Assembly: GCA_022592435.1 (NCBI GenBank)
Contig: JABYQS010000743.1
Coordinates: 1-14,346 of the forward strand
Direction of reading: 5' to 3'
From: Cerioporus squamosus
Taxonomy: Eukaryota; Basidiomycota; Agaricomycetes; Polyporales; Polyporaceae
DNA: 14,346 nt
Shown: positions 1-9,651 of the stretch, piece by piece
Numbering within the stretch: the stretch's first letter is position 1
How the letters are laid out: every line of letters begins with the position of its first letter
The notes under the pieces: model-generated
Database searches by the model: none
Told to the model about the DNA's origin: nothing
The model's input: the letters and a program-made list of their open reading frames with translations, nothing else
Program-made: the position numbers and the translations under genes

Positions 1-2045
1 AGCGTCGGACAGATGAGATGAATCGAGAACGCACCGAGGATCTGGTTGAGCGTTCTAGATTGGCAGTAATGCAATCCGTTGTGGCCGAACGGATTGGGCA
101 GAAATGCCAGTGCCAACGTTCGCCTGCATGTCCCTGGCTTGGGAGCAGTGACATATGCCCACCGTCGCTAGTAGTACCCAAGACGAAGAGTAGCGAGAGC
201 TGCAGGATGGGCCTGCCAATCCGATACCGACGATGCTTGGGAACTTGGAGCAGAACGCAGTTTTGGCACACACGTGCGACGGAAACACTGTATGCAGATG
301 CAGGTCCGGGGCTTGCGCTCATTACGAACGGCGCGAACCTAATCCGTTTCCAGCAATACAGCAGAGCGCTCCGCGTGCCTGACACGATAGAACCTGGTCA
401 GAGAGACAGCACGATGAACTTAACATTGGATTGCATCCACGTCCATGGGTGCTAGAGGTGACTGCGTCAGCTCTTCTGTCTTGCCAAGGCACCGTCCCTT
501 GACTCGGAAGCGGAGTCAACGACTGGCTGCGCGCCGTGCTAATTGAGAAGTCGCAGTTGAATGAGCAGGCAGTGCCGCCAGAGCGTTCCGGGCAGTAGTG
601 GACGAGGCTAACATAACTGCCGAAGTGTGCTGGCATGGGCCCCGGTAGATGACGCGGCAGCGGCGGTCGACGTCGCGGAACAACCGCGATTTCTCGGGCG
701 TCTCTTGTGGCCTCGAGGCTACTTGGCACAGGTTCACAACGTTCAACATTTGCTGGTCGGCAGTTGAGTGCTCTGATTGACATTGGATTCACTGCCCCTT
801 CATCTGTGGATCCAGCATTAACTAGGCTGGACGCTGTCGACAGAGGCTCTGTTCTGCGGAGTATACGGTACGTTTTGAAGTACGTGAATGCCAGCTGTAT
901 TCGCGTTCCCGTGCGTCACGCCGGTAGGCTCGCAGTGCCAGCCTCTAGTTAGTCGTACCTTCTAATAGAGGCTGGTATTACTTACGTCACGGTGGGTTTC
1001 CGAAAACTGCGGCGCCGCTTGGGCGGACGCGCGTCGCGAACAGTACGATACAAGTGAGCATTGGAAGCTCTGTATGAATTGGTCCGTGCAACATCGGACG
1101 AGTCTCGACAGACACAGAGCAATACCTTCACGACGTCGTCGTTGCCATCGAAGGGGAGCCGCGGCGCTGTTCATGGGAGGAAGAAGCTACTTAACTGCCT
1201 CCCCGCGCCCTGCCACACCGAAGTCGCAGAAGGATCAGAAAGGTACATGTTGAACTGCGATAGATGTGGGTATCGAGGTCGTGTTCGCTCTCGACGCACA
1301 CGACATCCACCTCATCCACCTGGGCGCGACGCGCCCGAACTCAGCGCTGTCGTATGCATTACTGGAGCTTCGAGTGGGGACTTTGCTCTATAACGGTAGC
1401 GGGAAGCTGAATATTGTGGCACACGCAGCAGATGCTGCCTGCCTGCAGGAGCTTGCTGCGAATCTCGGTATCACCGGACCAATATATGCTTCGATGACAT
1501 CGATAACCAAAATTCGATGTACGCAAGTCCGTCGAACGTTATCCTTCGGGGTCGTCCTCACGGACGCGGCACCCCGATGCTCACCCGGCACACGACTTCC
1601 AAAGCTTCTCTATCTTCTAGACTCTGTTCCACGCTCTCACTGCGCCCGGCGGGAACTCTGACTGAGCGACTTCTGCGGTCCGACAGACGCAGGTCGTAGA
1701 TTCGAAGCAACCAGGTGAGAGAGATATGGCACAAACGGACAGGGCCTACTTCGACAGCGGCTTGAATGCAATTCAAGGGGCCTGGAGCTGATGACCGACT
1801 GCGGCTGAGATGCGGCGGCGTCTGAGGGAAGCTGAGAACGAGAGGCACGGCGATATGGAAGTGCAAGTTAGAAGACGCAGCGTAGGGGGATTACGTCGGC
1901 TCCATTCTGGCGAGTCGAAGCTCATGACTGTGAGTACTGCCGTTTATAGTCAGCCAGCCACAATGCACATCTCGTCGGTCCCGAAACAGCGCACTTGTTC
2001 CGCGCCAGGAAGATCTCGACAACAGATGCACAGGGTCGTAGCATC
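1..2045. other. Long stretch without a supportable gene
   Basis: No open frame here has convincing codon usage, splice structure or recognisable domains. Several short frames of 60 to 156 codons overlap each other on both strands, as expected by chance. The most protein-like piece is at about 1266-1520 on the plus strand and is treated as a finding. The segment is less GC-rich at codon third positions than the genes nearby. It could be intergenic DNA or a decayed mobile element, but I see no terminal repeats, target-site duplication or reverse-transcriptase or transposase motifs. Its right part should include the 3' UTR of the minus-strand transporter ending at 2046. Confidence 0.5.
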
Positions 2046-4224
2046 TCATGGGTATACAGCCTCCTGCGAATGACTGATGATTCCTGCATAAACAGACGAT
2101 GCAAGGTGTAAGTCATCATGCCTTTTCCCAAGAGGCAGAAAGATGAGCAACCGACCTCTGACGAATGACTCCTGTCTCTCGTTCGAGAGGTCCTCCAAAG
2201 TCTTCTGCTTCGTCTCCTTGATGAGCAGCGTCGACCCTGCACCAGTCAGCATGAAGAACGCAAGTATTTGCAGTCTTAACAGAACCGCCCTGTCAGAAGT
2301 CTGCAGTCGCGGGATAGAAGCACAACGTACAAGTGCCCAAGGAAGTGGTTGGAATTCGGCTCCCCGCCTATGTCCTTCAGATTCGCGAACCCGACCTGCG
2401 CAACAATGGCACCGAGCTTCCCGCTCGCGGCCGATATCCCATGCGCAGTCGACCGATACCGTGTCGGAAAAGCTTCCCCAGGGACGATGAACGTCGTCGT
2501 GTTGGGCCCGAAGTTCTGGAAGAAGTTGGCGAGGCAGTACAGGAAGACGAACGCCTTCGTTCCTGGCCCCGTCTCCCTCATCTTGTCGAACGCAGAACCT
2601 GCATCCAACAATCAGCATATAAGTATCTGCAGGCACTCAGAAGCAGCCCGAGAGAAGGATGGCCCTGAGGGGGTAGTACAGGAAGGCTATGCTCACCCAT
2701 AACGATGAACAAGACGGTGAGCACGACGAAGCCTATGAGCTGTATAGGCTTCCGTTCCCACCTGTCAATAAACAGGAACGTCGCCCAGTACCCGGGGACA
2801 AGACCCGCTACCGACAGTATGATATTCCCCACGGCCAAATTCCTCAGCGTCCCATACACAGCCTGCGGCGAGAGGTCTCCCAGCGCCGCACCCCCAAAAT
2901 GGATCGCCTCCAGTATGATCGGAGTGTTGAGCCCCAGCCCGTAAAACGCGATGTCCAGCGCAAACCACGAATACGCGGTCCCGAAGAGCAGCAGCCAGTT
3001 CTCCCGCCTCGAGAAGTACGCCTTGAAGTCGTACCGCGACGCGCGCGGGGCCTGCGCGCGCTGTACCACCGCGTCCGGGTCGACGTAGTACGTGCCCATG
3101 GTGAGGAAGTCCTCGACGTCCTGCGCCGCCTGGTGCACGTTGCGCTCCACGTCCATCGTGAACCGCGGCGTCTCGGGGATCGTGAGGCGGAAGTAGAGGG
3201 CGACTGCCCCTGGGACGCAGCCGAAGCCGATGACGAGGCGCCACATGTAGTCAACCCACTCGGTGTCGGTGACGATGCCGGGCCCGGTGGCGCCTCCTGG
3301 TGTTACAGAGTTCAGGACTTGCTTCTTGTACGCGGTGACAACGATGAGCGCGATGATGGAGGCAGCTAGAATAATATCGCCGGCATAAGTTGTAGGAATA
3401 GAGGAGGCAGGTAAACGTAGTCGGTGCACTCACTAAGCTGACCCCACCCTTGGTTGGCGAACACGGCGGTCATCATCCTCCCGCGGGTGCGGGTCGAGGA
3501 GAACTCCGAGGAGATGACCGCCGACAAAGGGTAGTCGCCTCCAATGCCGACTCCCATGATGAACCGCCAGACGACCAGCACGCCGATGATATTGACGGCG
3601 CGAAGGCCCGAACCAGCAAGTGCCTGGCCGAAGGTGGCTATTATGATGATCATGAGCTCTATGCCATCTGCAGAAGTACAATGGCATGAGTCCATGGCTG
3701 ATCCTGCAAGCGGAGAGGGACCCACACATGCGCTTGCGCCCGAACACGTCACCGAGCCATCCAAAGAGTAGTTGACCGATCAGCGTCCCGACCGGGGTTG
3801 CCACTTTGATACCAAGGTCCTGCGCGTTGGTCAACACCCCATCTACAGAATGGAGTCTCTTCAGCGTACTCTGCAAAGGTCTCTGCCAGAGACAAGGGTC
3901 ACGCACTGGGACCGTAGCAGTACCCCAACATCGTCGCCGCGATGCTGATCCCGAATATGTCGTACGCGTCGGTGAAGAACCCGACCCCCGCAACCATGCA
4001 GACTTTGACATGGAACCACCTGCACGCGCGTCAGCCAGTAGTTGTCCGCAAAGCTGATACTGGCGATGAAATGCTCACGAGAAGTCCGCTTGGTCGATCT
4101 CTGCGAGAGCCGCGCGGCGCTGCGAGTTCAAGACGATGCTATCTTACCTGCCGAAGGTCGAGAGCGGCACGTCCCCGCTGGATCCGTACCCGTCACCGGC
4201 CGCGTACGAGTCCGTCCCGGTCAT
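2046..4224 (-). CDS. PHO84: PHO84-type inorganic phosphate:H+ symporter, copy 1 (MFS; start uncertain)
   Basis: Plasma-membrane phosphate transporter of the major facilitator superfamily, paralogous to the gene at 6883-8950. Exons on the minus strand are: first exon ending at 4079, then 4019-3907, 3842-3726, 3667-3434, 3365-2697, 2598-2331, 2274-2156 and 2083-2046. Exons 2, 3 and 7 have exactly the same lengths as in copy 2, and all intron phases agree. Visible landmarks are FFTDAYD in the first helix, GRKRM after helix 2, the family signature GGDYPLSA, the [11 protein letters not shown] motif of helix 7, and SGKLGA near the end. The external loop between helices 5 and 6 is 10 residues longer than in copy 2. 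DRWGRKP in the second half has become DRWERKP. The best ATG is at 4222-4224, but its frame meets TAA at 4144-4146 before the conserved AALAEID segment, so either another intron or a lesion lies in exon 1. Expected length is about 550-570 residues. Family assignment is firm; integrity is not. Confidence 0.9.
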
Positions 4225-4339
4225 CGGGGTCCCGGATGTAGTGTGGAGTAAGCGAAATGCGCTTGAGTAGGGGAGGGGGGGTATCGTGTGCTTGGGGTAT
4301 GATGTGAGGGAAGACTTGGCAGCCCATCGGTCAACACAG

Positions 4340-4345
4340 TTTTAT
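4340..4345 (-). promoter_or_regulatory. Possible TATA-like element of transporter copy 1
   Basis: The minus strand reads GATAAAAC here, about 116-121 bases upstream of the likely ATG at 4224. A C-rich and CT-rich leader lies between them at about 4258-4310, which is common in fungal promoters. The spacing resembles that of the TTAAAA element of copy 2. This is a position-and-composition call only. I saw no CACGTG Pho4-type site anywhere between the two transporter genes. Confidence 0.3.
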
Positions 4346-5049
4346 CCTGTCGAAAAGCGCGGTAAGTCATGGGGATACGGCGGACAAGCGAGCCTGAGCT
4401 GCCCACCGACGGAATAAGGGCTGCCCCCAAGGTATAAGTTGCCATGTATGCCACTTACTACTACGACGTAGACCGCAGCCCCCACTGGCAGTTCGCAAGG
4501 CGGGGTGATCTGGCTATTCGGCGCACCGCCGTAAGATGGGCTGTCTTCTTGCCCTTTTCCGCAGGACGAACGTTGGTCTTGCACCTCAGGCTCATGGCGT
4601 CTGCAGCAACCTCCGGGCGCGATTGAACGCCAGGGCCAATAAAAGGCGACGATGAATCGCAGACTACGGGACTTGGAGTAGAAGTGCGGCGGGTTTGAGA
4701 CTTCGTCAGATACACGTTGATGTAGATCCAGCAGACTGGCAAGATGGAGCAACTGCCGGCGCGTCCTGCACAGCGCGAGCAACGGTTGCAATGTGGCACC
4801 CCGGCGGCGATGAGCCCGAGGGAAAAATCCTACTGCTTATAGCTTGCAAGAGTCCGGAACCCGCAAGACTGACCACCTGGCTGGTGCACCTAGGGCAATG
4901 TTAGGACAATGCTCAAACAAGCTTAGGGTATCCGACGTACCTAAGGGCAGTGCGCGTTTCCTGTCGGGCGGCCCGGAGAGCATGCGATTGACTGGGTACA
5001 AGTACAAAGCCAAAGATGGGACGTGGCAGAAGACACACTGGGAAGGGAA

Positions 5050-5445
5050 GTGAACACAGGAGGTGACGAGCACTGGCAGCGGTATGGTAGGGAACGCACC
5101 TGCTCCGGGCATCCGTGCGATGCACGCAATAGTGAAACGCATCGCGGCATGTCCGACTCTCGGAGCATCTCCTCAATTATCTGTCTGGCCGGAAGACCTC
5201 ACGCGGTGTACGGACAGTAGGTCGGACGTGGATGGCACTCTGGAGAGGGAGGTCGATCGGGTGAACACAGGAGGTGACGGGGCACTGGAAAGCGGCATAC
5301 TGTAATGGGGAACGCACCTATTGGCATCCATGTCATGCGCGCAGCTAGCTAGTACTGCAATCCACCGCGGCATGTCCAACTCTGAGCCTTGAGCAGCGCC
5401 TCAAGTATCTGTCTAGCCCGAAGACCTCACGAGGCGTACGGACAG
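5050..5445. repeat. Diverged two-unit direct tandem repeat (units about 168 and 185 nt)
   Basis: Unit 1 spans about 5050-5217 and unit 2 about 5261-5445. Four blocks recur in the same order. GTGAACACAGGAGGTGACG is at 5050-5068 and 5261-5279, exact over 19 bases. GGAACGCACCT is at 5091-5101 and 5309-5319. CGCGGCATGTCC is at 5143-5154 and 5366-5377. A 39-base block is at 5179-5217 and 5407-5445 with four mismatches. Offsets grow from 211 to 228, so unit 2 carries extra bases between blocks. ACGTGG also precedes both units, at 5021 and 5226. The units have no shared open frame and no obvious inverted ends. Confidence 0.85.
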
Positions 5446-6645
5446 CCCGCATGTCTACCGCAATGGAAGAGTACGGACATAACCATGAGACGACTCGACA
5501 GATGCACAGGTCGCAAACTCAGGAAGCTGCTGATTACATGCCCAGCTACTCATGCATGGGCAGCAATGCGGGGACCGTCAAAAGGTTGGTTGAAAAAGGT
5601 ACTATCGCGATCAGATTGCGTACAGATGACTGCAATAATATCCTCCCTGAGATTGAATGACCAGGTACCCGCGGGGTGTTCTCGTGCGACCAGAAGCCGC
5701 GAGCCACGATGGACGACCTCATTAATAGCAAGCGGACAGTCTCCTACCGAGATACGCACATGAGACCTGGAAATATCTCCTCCCGGAGTAGAATCCGAGC
5801 CCGTATACGGTGGAGAGCCCAGCGCCACGGAGAGTTTGCGAGAAGCACCCAAGGCCGACAAGTGGGGTCGCCTCGCCCCAAGCCTGCCACAGCTCCTCGC
5901 CGCCGCCCATGCCTCGATGATATCAATTTCGGAGCCCCGGAACAACAGGCTGGCGCGGATCCGAGAGGCCAGGCACGGCGTACTGCAGAGCAAAAAATGT
6001 CCAGAACGGGGTCGCACACGCTGGCAGCCGCGCGAAGTAGACAAAATTGCGTGTAGAACACTAGTAGGACATCCCACATGAGCAGGGAACCGTAATGCAC
6101 CGCCCGATGTGAGGCGGTGTGCACAGAGACTATTACTTGCAGAAGCCTGGCAGGGCCTGTGGATGCCTTCAAATTCTGAGCGTAGCTGCAGAGAACGCGG
6201 TGCTGTTACGACAGCGGCGCACCGATGTCTGGGTCGTCGAGGAGCACCGCCATGGCGTGCCAGTGGTGCACATGGAGTTCGAAGCACGGTCGTCGGGAGA
6301 GGGGAGAGACCGCGACGCTTGGAGACAAAATGATCTTTGCCCCGCGATCTTTCAGCGTCGCGCCCAGAGAACGGAGGGATCTTGTCCGAGTCTTCGAGTG
6401 CCAGTGAATTCGCTCGGAGAGGGCGCATCAGTATTTGCGGGGGCCTCACAGTCGCGCAGGGCCCGTTGTGTTCGCGGATCTATGAGTTGCCGTCGATGCG
6501 TGTGCAGACAGGGCCGCAGCGGAGGCCCGACGAGGACGGCCCAAGAGAGCGGAGGGTTGGCGGACGTCGTTCAGCGAGAGGACAGGGCGTGAGAACGTGC
6601 GAAGCACCTCCACATACCATATGCGGCAGGCGTCCGCGCGTGCTG

Positions 6646-6650
6646 ATTGG
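6646..6650 (-). promoter_or_regulatory. Inverted CCAAT motif upstream of transporter copy 2
   Basis: The plus strand reads GATTGGCTG, so the minus strand carries CCAAT about 235 bases upstream of the ATG at 6883. CCAAT boxes bound by the HAP/NF-Y complex are common in fungal promoters at this distance. A five-base match is weak evidence by itself. Confidence 0.2.
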
Positions 6651-6781
6651 CTGTTGACTACGAACGTGCAAGGGACAGCGCGCCAGTGTCGCCCCAGTGC
6701 GGATTGCGCTAGCCCAGGCTGCTCTTCCATCCAAGCTTTGATGCTTCGGAACAACGTCTGCCGATGGGCCTCCTTGCTAAC

Positions 6782-6787
6782 TTAAAA
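6782..6787 (+). promoter_or_regulatory. Possible TATA-like element of transporter copy 2
   Basis: TTAAAAG lies 96-101 bases before the ATG at 6883. It is followed by a strongly CT-rich leader at about 6815-6880, a typical fungal core promoter and 5' leader arrangement. No mapped transcript start is available, so this is inferred from position and composition. Confidence 0.35.
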
Positions 6788-6882
6788 GCAGCGCTCCCGC
6801 CTAGGGACGCACGCCAGCTTTTCCCCAGCTCCCCCTTGCTCTTCACCAGCCTCGAGCCCCCAAGCCGCGTCCTTCCTTTGGC

Positions 6883-8950
6883 ATGGCTTCCTCCTACGTG
6901 GTCGATAAGGCATCCACAAGCTCTGGGGAGGAACAAGTCCCCCACTTCCCCAAGGGTACCGCCGTCACCAGCTATGCCCTCGACGAGAAGCGAAAGGCTG
7001 CTCTGGCCGAGATCGATTCGGCCAAGTTCTCGTAAGTCTCCACTTTCATACACGATCTGCGTGAGGCGGAGGATTGATGAGGACGCTATCCGCAGGTGGT
7101 TCCACGTAAAAGTCTGCATGGTCGCCGGCGTGGGCTTCTTCACCGATGCCTACGACATCTTCGCCATCAACATTGCGTCGACGATGCTTGGATATGTCTA
7201 CGGTCACGGTGCGTCTGCAGAGACCAGTCATCGGAGTTCGCGTGCTCATCTCTCCGGCAGGCCAGAAGCTCACCTCCAACCAAGACCTCGGTATCAAGGT
7301 TGCTACTCCCGTTGGCACTCTTATCGGCCAGCTGCTCTTCGGCTGGCTTGCAGATGTCGTCGGTCGTAAGCGGATGTGTGAGTGCCACTCTTCCTCGCGC
7401 CGGTCGATCCAGCCTGACAGAACCATAACAGACGGCATTGAGTTGATGCTCATCATCGTCGCAACCTTCGGTCAGGCCCTCTCCGGCGCAGGGCATGCCG
7501 TCAGCATCATCGGTGTCCTCGTCGTCTGGCGATTCATCATGGGCGTCGGCATCGGAGGCGACTATCCTCTTTCCGCGGTCATCTCGTCAGAGTTCGCCTC
7601 GACACACATCCGTGGTCGCATGATGACGGCCGTGTTTGCTAACCAGGGCTGGGGTCAATTCTGTACGTCTGGACTGCATATTTGCCGCGGACGAATCCTA
7701 ATGCGCCTGAATTAACAGCTGCTGCCCTGATTGCGTTCATCACCGTCTCCGCGTACAAGAACTCACTCTTGCACGACGACCCCAACGTCCTCGCGCACGT
7801 CGACTTCATGTGGCGTATCCTCATCGGTCTCGGCTGTGTCCCCGGCGCGATTGCCCTTTACTTCCGTCTCACGATCCCCGAGACGCCCCGTTTCACCATG
7901 GATGTCGAGCGCAACGTGCACCAGGCGACCCAGGATGTCGAGAACTTCCTCACCACGGGCTCGTACTACGTCGACCCCGACGCGGTCATCGAACGCGCGC
8001 AGGCACCCAAGGCGTCCCGCAAGGACTTCATGGCGTACTTCTCCAAGTGGGAGAACCTCAAGCTCCTCATCGGCACGTCGTACTCGTGGTTCGCGCTCGA
8101 CATCGCCTTCTACGGTCTCGGCCTCAACAACTCCATCATCCTCACGGCGATCGGATTCGGTTCTCCCGACCCGACACTCAAGGGCACGGCGAAGGTGTAC
8201 GCGAACTTGAGGAACATCACCGTCGGAAACATGGTCATCTCCGTTGCGGGTCTCATCCCCGGCTACTGGGCGACATTTCTGCTCGTCGACCGCTGGGGCC
8301 GCAAGCCGATCCAGCTCATGGGCTTCACCATGCTCACCATTCTCTTCGTCACGATGGGTACGTGGTCTATGCCAACGTCCAGGGCGTAATTTTGATGAAA
8401 TTTCCGATCATCCGGCAGGTTTCGCGTATGACAAGCTCACGGCAACCTCTGCGGGCACCAAGGCGTTCACCTTCCTCTACTGCCTCACGAACTTCTTCCA
8501 GAACTTCGGCCCCAACACGACAACGTTCATCGTCCCCGGCGAGGCGTTCCCGACTCGCTACCGTTCTACCGCCCACGGAATCTCCGCCGCGAGCGGGAAG
8601 CTCGGCGCGATCGTCGCCCAGGTCGGCTTCGGTAAGCTCGTCAACATCGGCGGCCCGAACGCGTTCGTGAAGCACTTGTGAGTACCTCGTGTCTCCACCA
8701 CGTTGTCCGGTCACTGACAGCACGACTGGTAGGCTGGAGATCTTCGCGTTCTTCATGCTCACTGGTATCTTCTCGACGCTCCTCATCAAGGAGACGAAGC
8801 TCCAGTCGCTCGAGGAGCTGTCGAACGAGAAGCAGGATGGCTTTATCGAGGGTCAGTCTCCCTTCGTCAACTCGTCACTCCGATACGTCTGTTCTGACGG
8901 TGTCTTGTTTTGCAGGTCCTACGCACGCGGCCAACGATAGTAGAGCATGA
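6883..8950 (+). CDS. PHO84: PHO84-type inorganic phosphate:H+ symporter, copy 2 (MFS, 553 residues)
   Basis: Proton-coupled phosphate uptake protein of the plasma membrane. Exons are 6883-7031, 7096-7208, 7261-7377, 7432-7662, 7719-8357, 8419-8677, 8733-8851 and 8916-8950. They join in frame to 553 residues, normal for the family. The seven introns are 52-64 nt with GTNNGT donors. The N-terminal 50 residues are cytosolic. Helix 1 holds FFTDAYD (Asp67, Asp70), the helix 2-3 loop [11 protein letters not shown] (115-125), and helix 4 the signature GGDYPLSA with Asp170 and Tyr171. Gln198, Trp327, Asp331 and Tyr335 match phosphate-binding positions known from the Piriformospora PiPT structure (recalled). 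DRWGRKP (394-400) and SGKLGA (475-480) complete the family pattern. About 12 membrane segments are expected, with a long cytosolic loop at about 253-316. The start has a favourable context (GGCATGG) and an N-terminus that continues smoothly into the conserved region. It is the intact member of the pair. Confidence 0.95.
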
Positions 8951-9651
8951 GCCGCTGCTCCGATGTCTTGCCTTCATTTGCGACTCGCTATCTATTACTT
9001 GCATGTCCCCATTCATACCTTCTGGACCGCTCTCTCCTTATAGTGATACAATGCTCGCTATCGGTGACGTGTGTGCACTTGCTGCTGCTGAGTGTAATGG
9101 TACTATGCTCGAAAACATGGGTTGCCCTGGGGTATGGTGTCAAACTGGGTCTGTTGTATACTAGAGTAGATGCACACAGGTGCTTATAATTGTCCGTTTG
9201 AGTTCTCCAGCACTTGTGAATTTGCGTGAAGTCGGCACGGCATCACCGAGCTCGACGCGTTGGGACCGGCGGCGGGAGTGGTTTGACGGCGGCGGTGCCG
9301 CATTAGGCAGGCGCTGTGGATCGTCGATTGTGTCCGCCAACCGTGTCTGTGTCCGGAAGCAGCGCCGGAGCCCACCCCGCACGTCGACGTTCGCTTGTCG
9401 CTCGGTAGACAGCATGACGCCATCGCGCCCCGAGGACAGGAGATCTAGGGGAGGGATGCGACGCCTGGTCCTTAGCACAAACCACAACCACTCGCGCAGC
9501 TTCAACGTAAACGCCCCTCTAGTTCGTTCTGATTAACCACCGTGCGTGACATACTTGCTATACTCGCTACCAGTCGTGTATAACCAGTACTGGCACTGAC
9601 TCGGGACATGACGCATACAGGCACACCGTTGTCACCAGAGACTACCTTACC
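8951..9651. other. Intergenic; transporter 3' region and promoter of the next gene
   Basis: No supportable gene is seen. The first 200-250 bases after the transporter stop are T-rich and probably include its 3' UTR. Frames of about 115 codons on both strands at 9160-9540 overlap each other, are rich in Arg, Ser and Pro, and show no domain or splice structure. The last 100 bases lead into the ATG at 9652. Confidence 0.45.

Larger units (their letters stand above)
4225..6882. other. Intergenic region between divergent phosphate transporter genes
   Basis: About 2.66 kb separate the two transporter start codons, so the region must hold both promoters. It contains the TATA-like elements listed separately, a diverged tandem repeat at 5050-5445 and a long stop-free stretch on the minus strand at 5550-6449. 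Short frames overlap on both strands without conserved motifs or credible introns. A CCAAT motif lies at 4636-4640 on the plus strand, directly followed by AAAAGG. I see no transposon ends or tRNA. Most of this segment remains unexplained. Confidence 0.5.

Noticed and set aside
18..792. Frames of 145 and 156 codons at the left edge
   Set aside because: They overlap on opposite strands, codon usage does not match the real genes and no homologous motif is visible.
2015..2042. Short similarity to 5494-5513 (CTCGACA...GATGCACAGG)
   Set aside because: About 20 imperfectly matching bases with no flanking similarity. Too short to call a dispersed repeat.
2333..3369. Long plus-strand frames (up to 226 codons) across 2333-3369
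   Set aside because: They lie antisense to the conserved transporter exons and are Arg/Pro/Glu-rich, the usual mirror of GC-rich coding DNA.
7731..8670. Additional long plus-strand frames rich in Ser, Arg and Pro over the copy 2 transporter
   Set aside because: Out-of-frame shadows of exons 5 and 6, which carry the conserved transporter motifs in the other frame.
9161..9540. Overlapping frames of about 115 codons on both strands
   Set aside because: Low-complexity Arg/Ser/Pro-rich products, no introns or motifs, and they overlap each other. Consistent with intergenic DNA.
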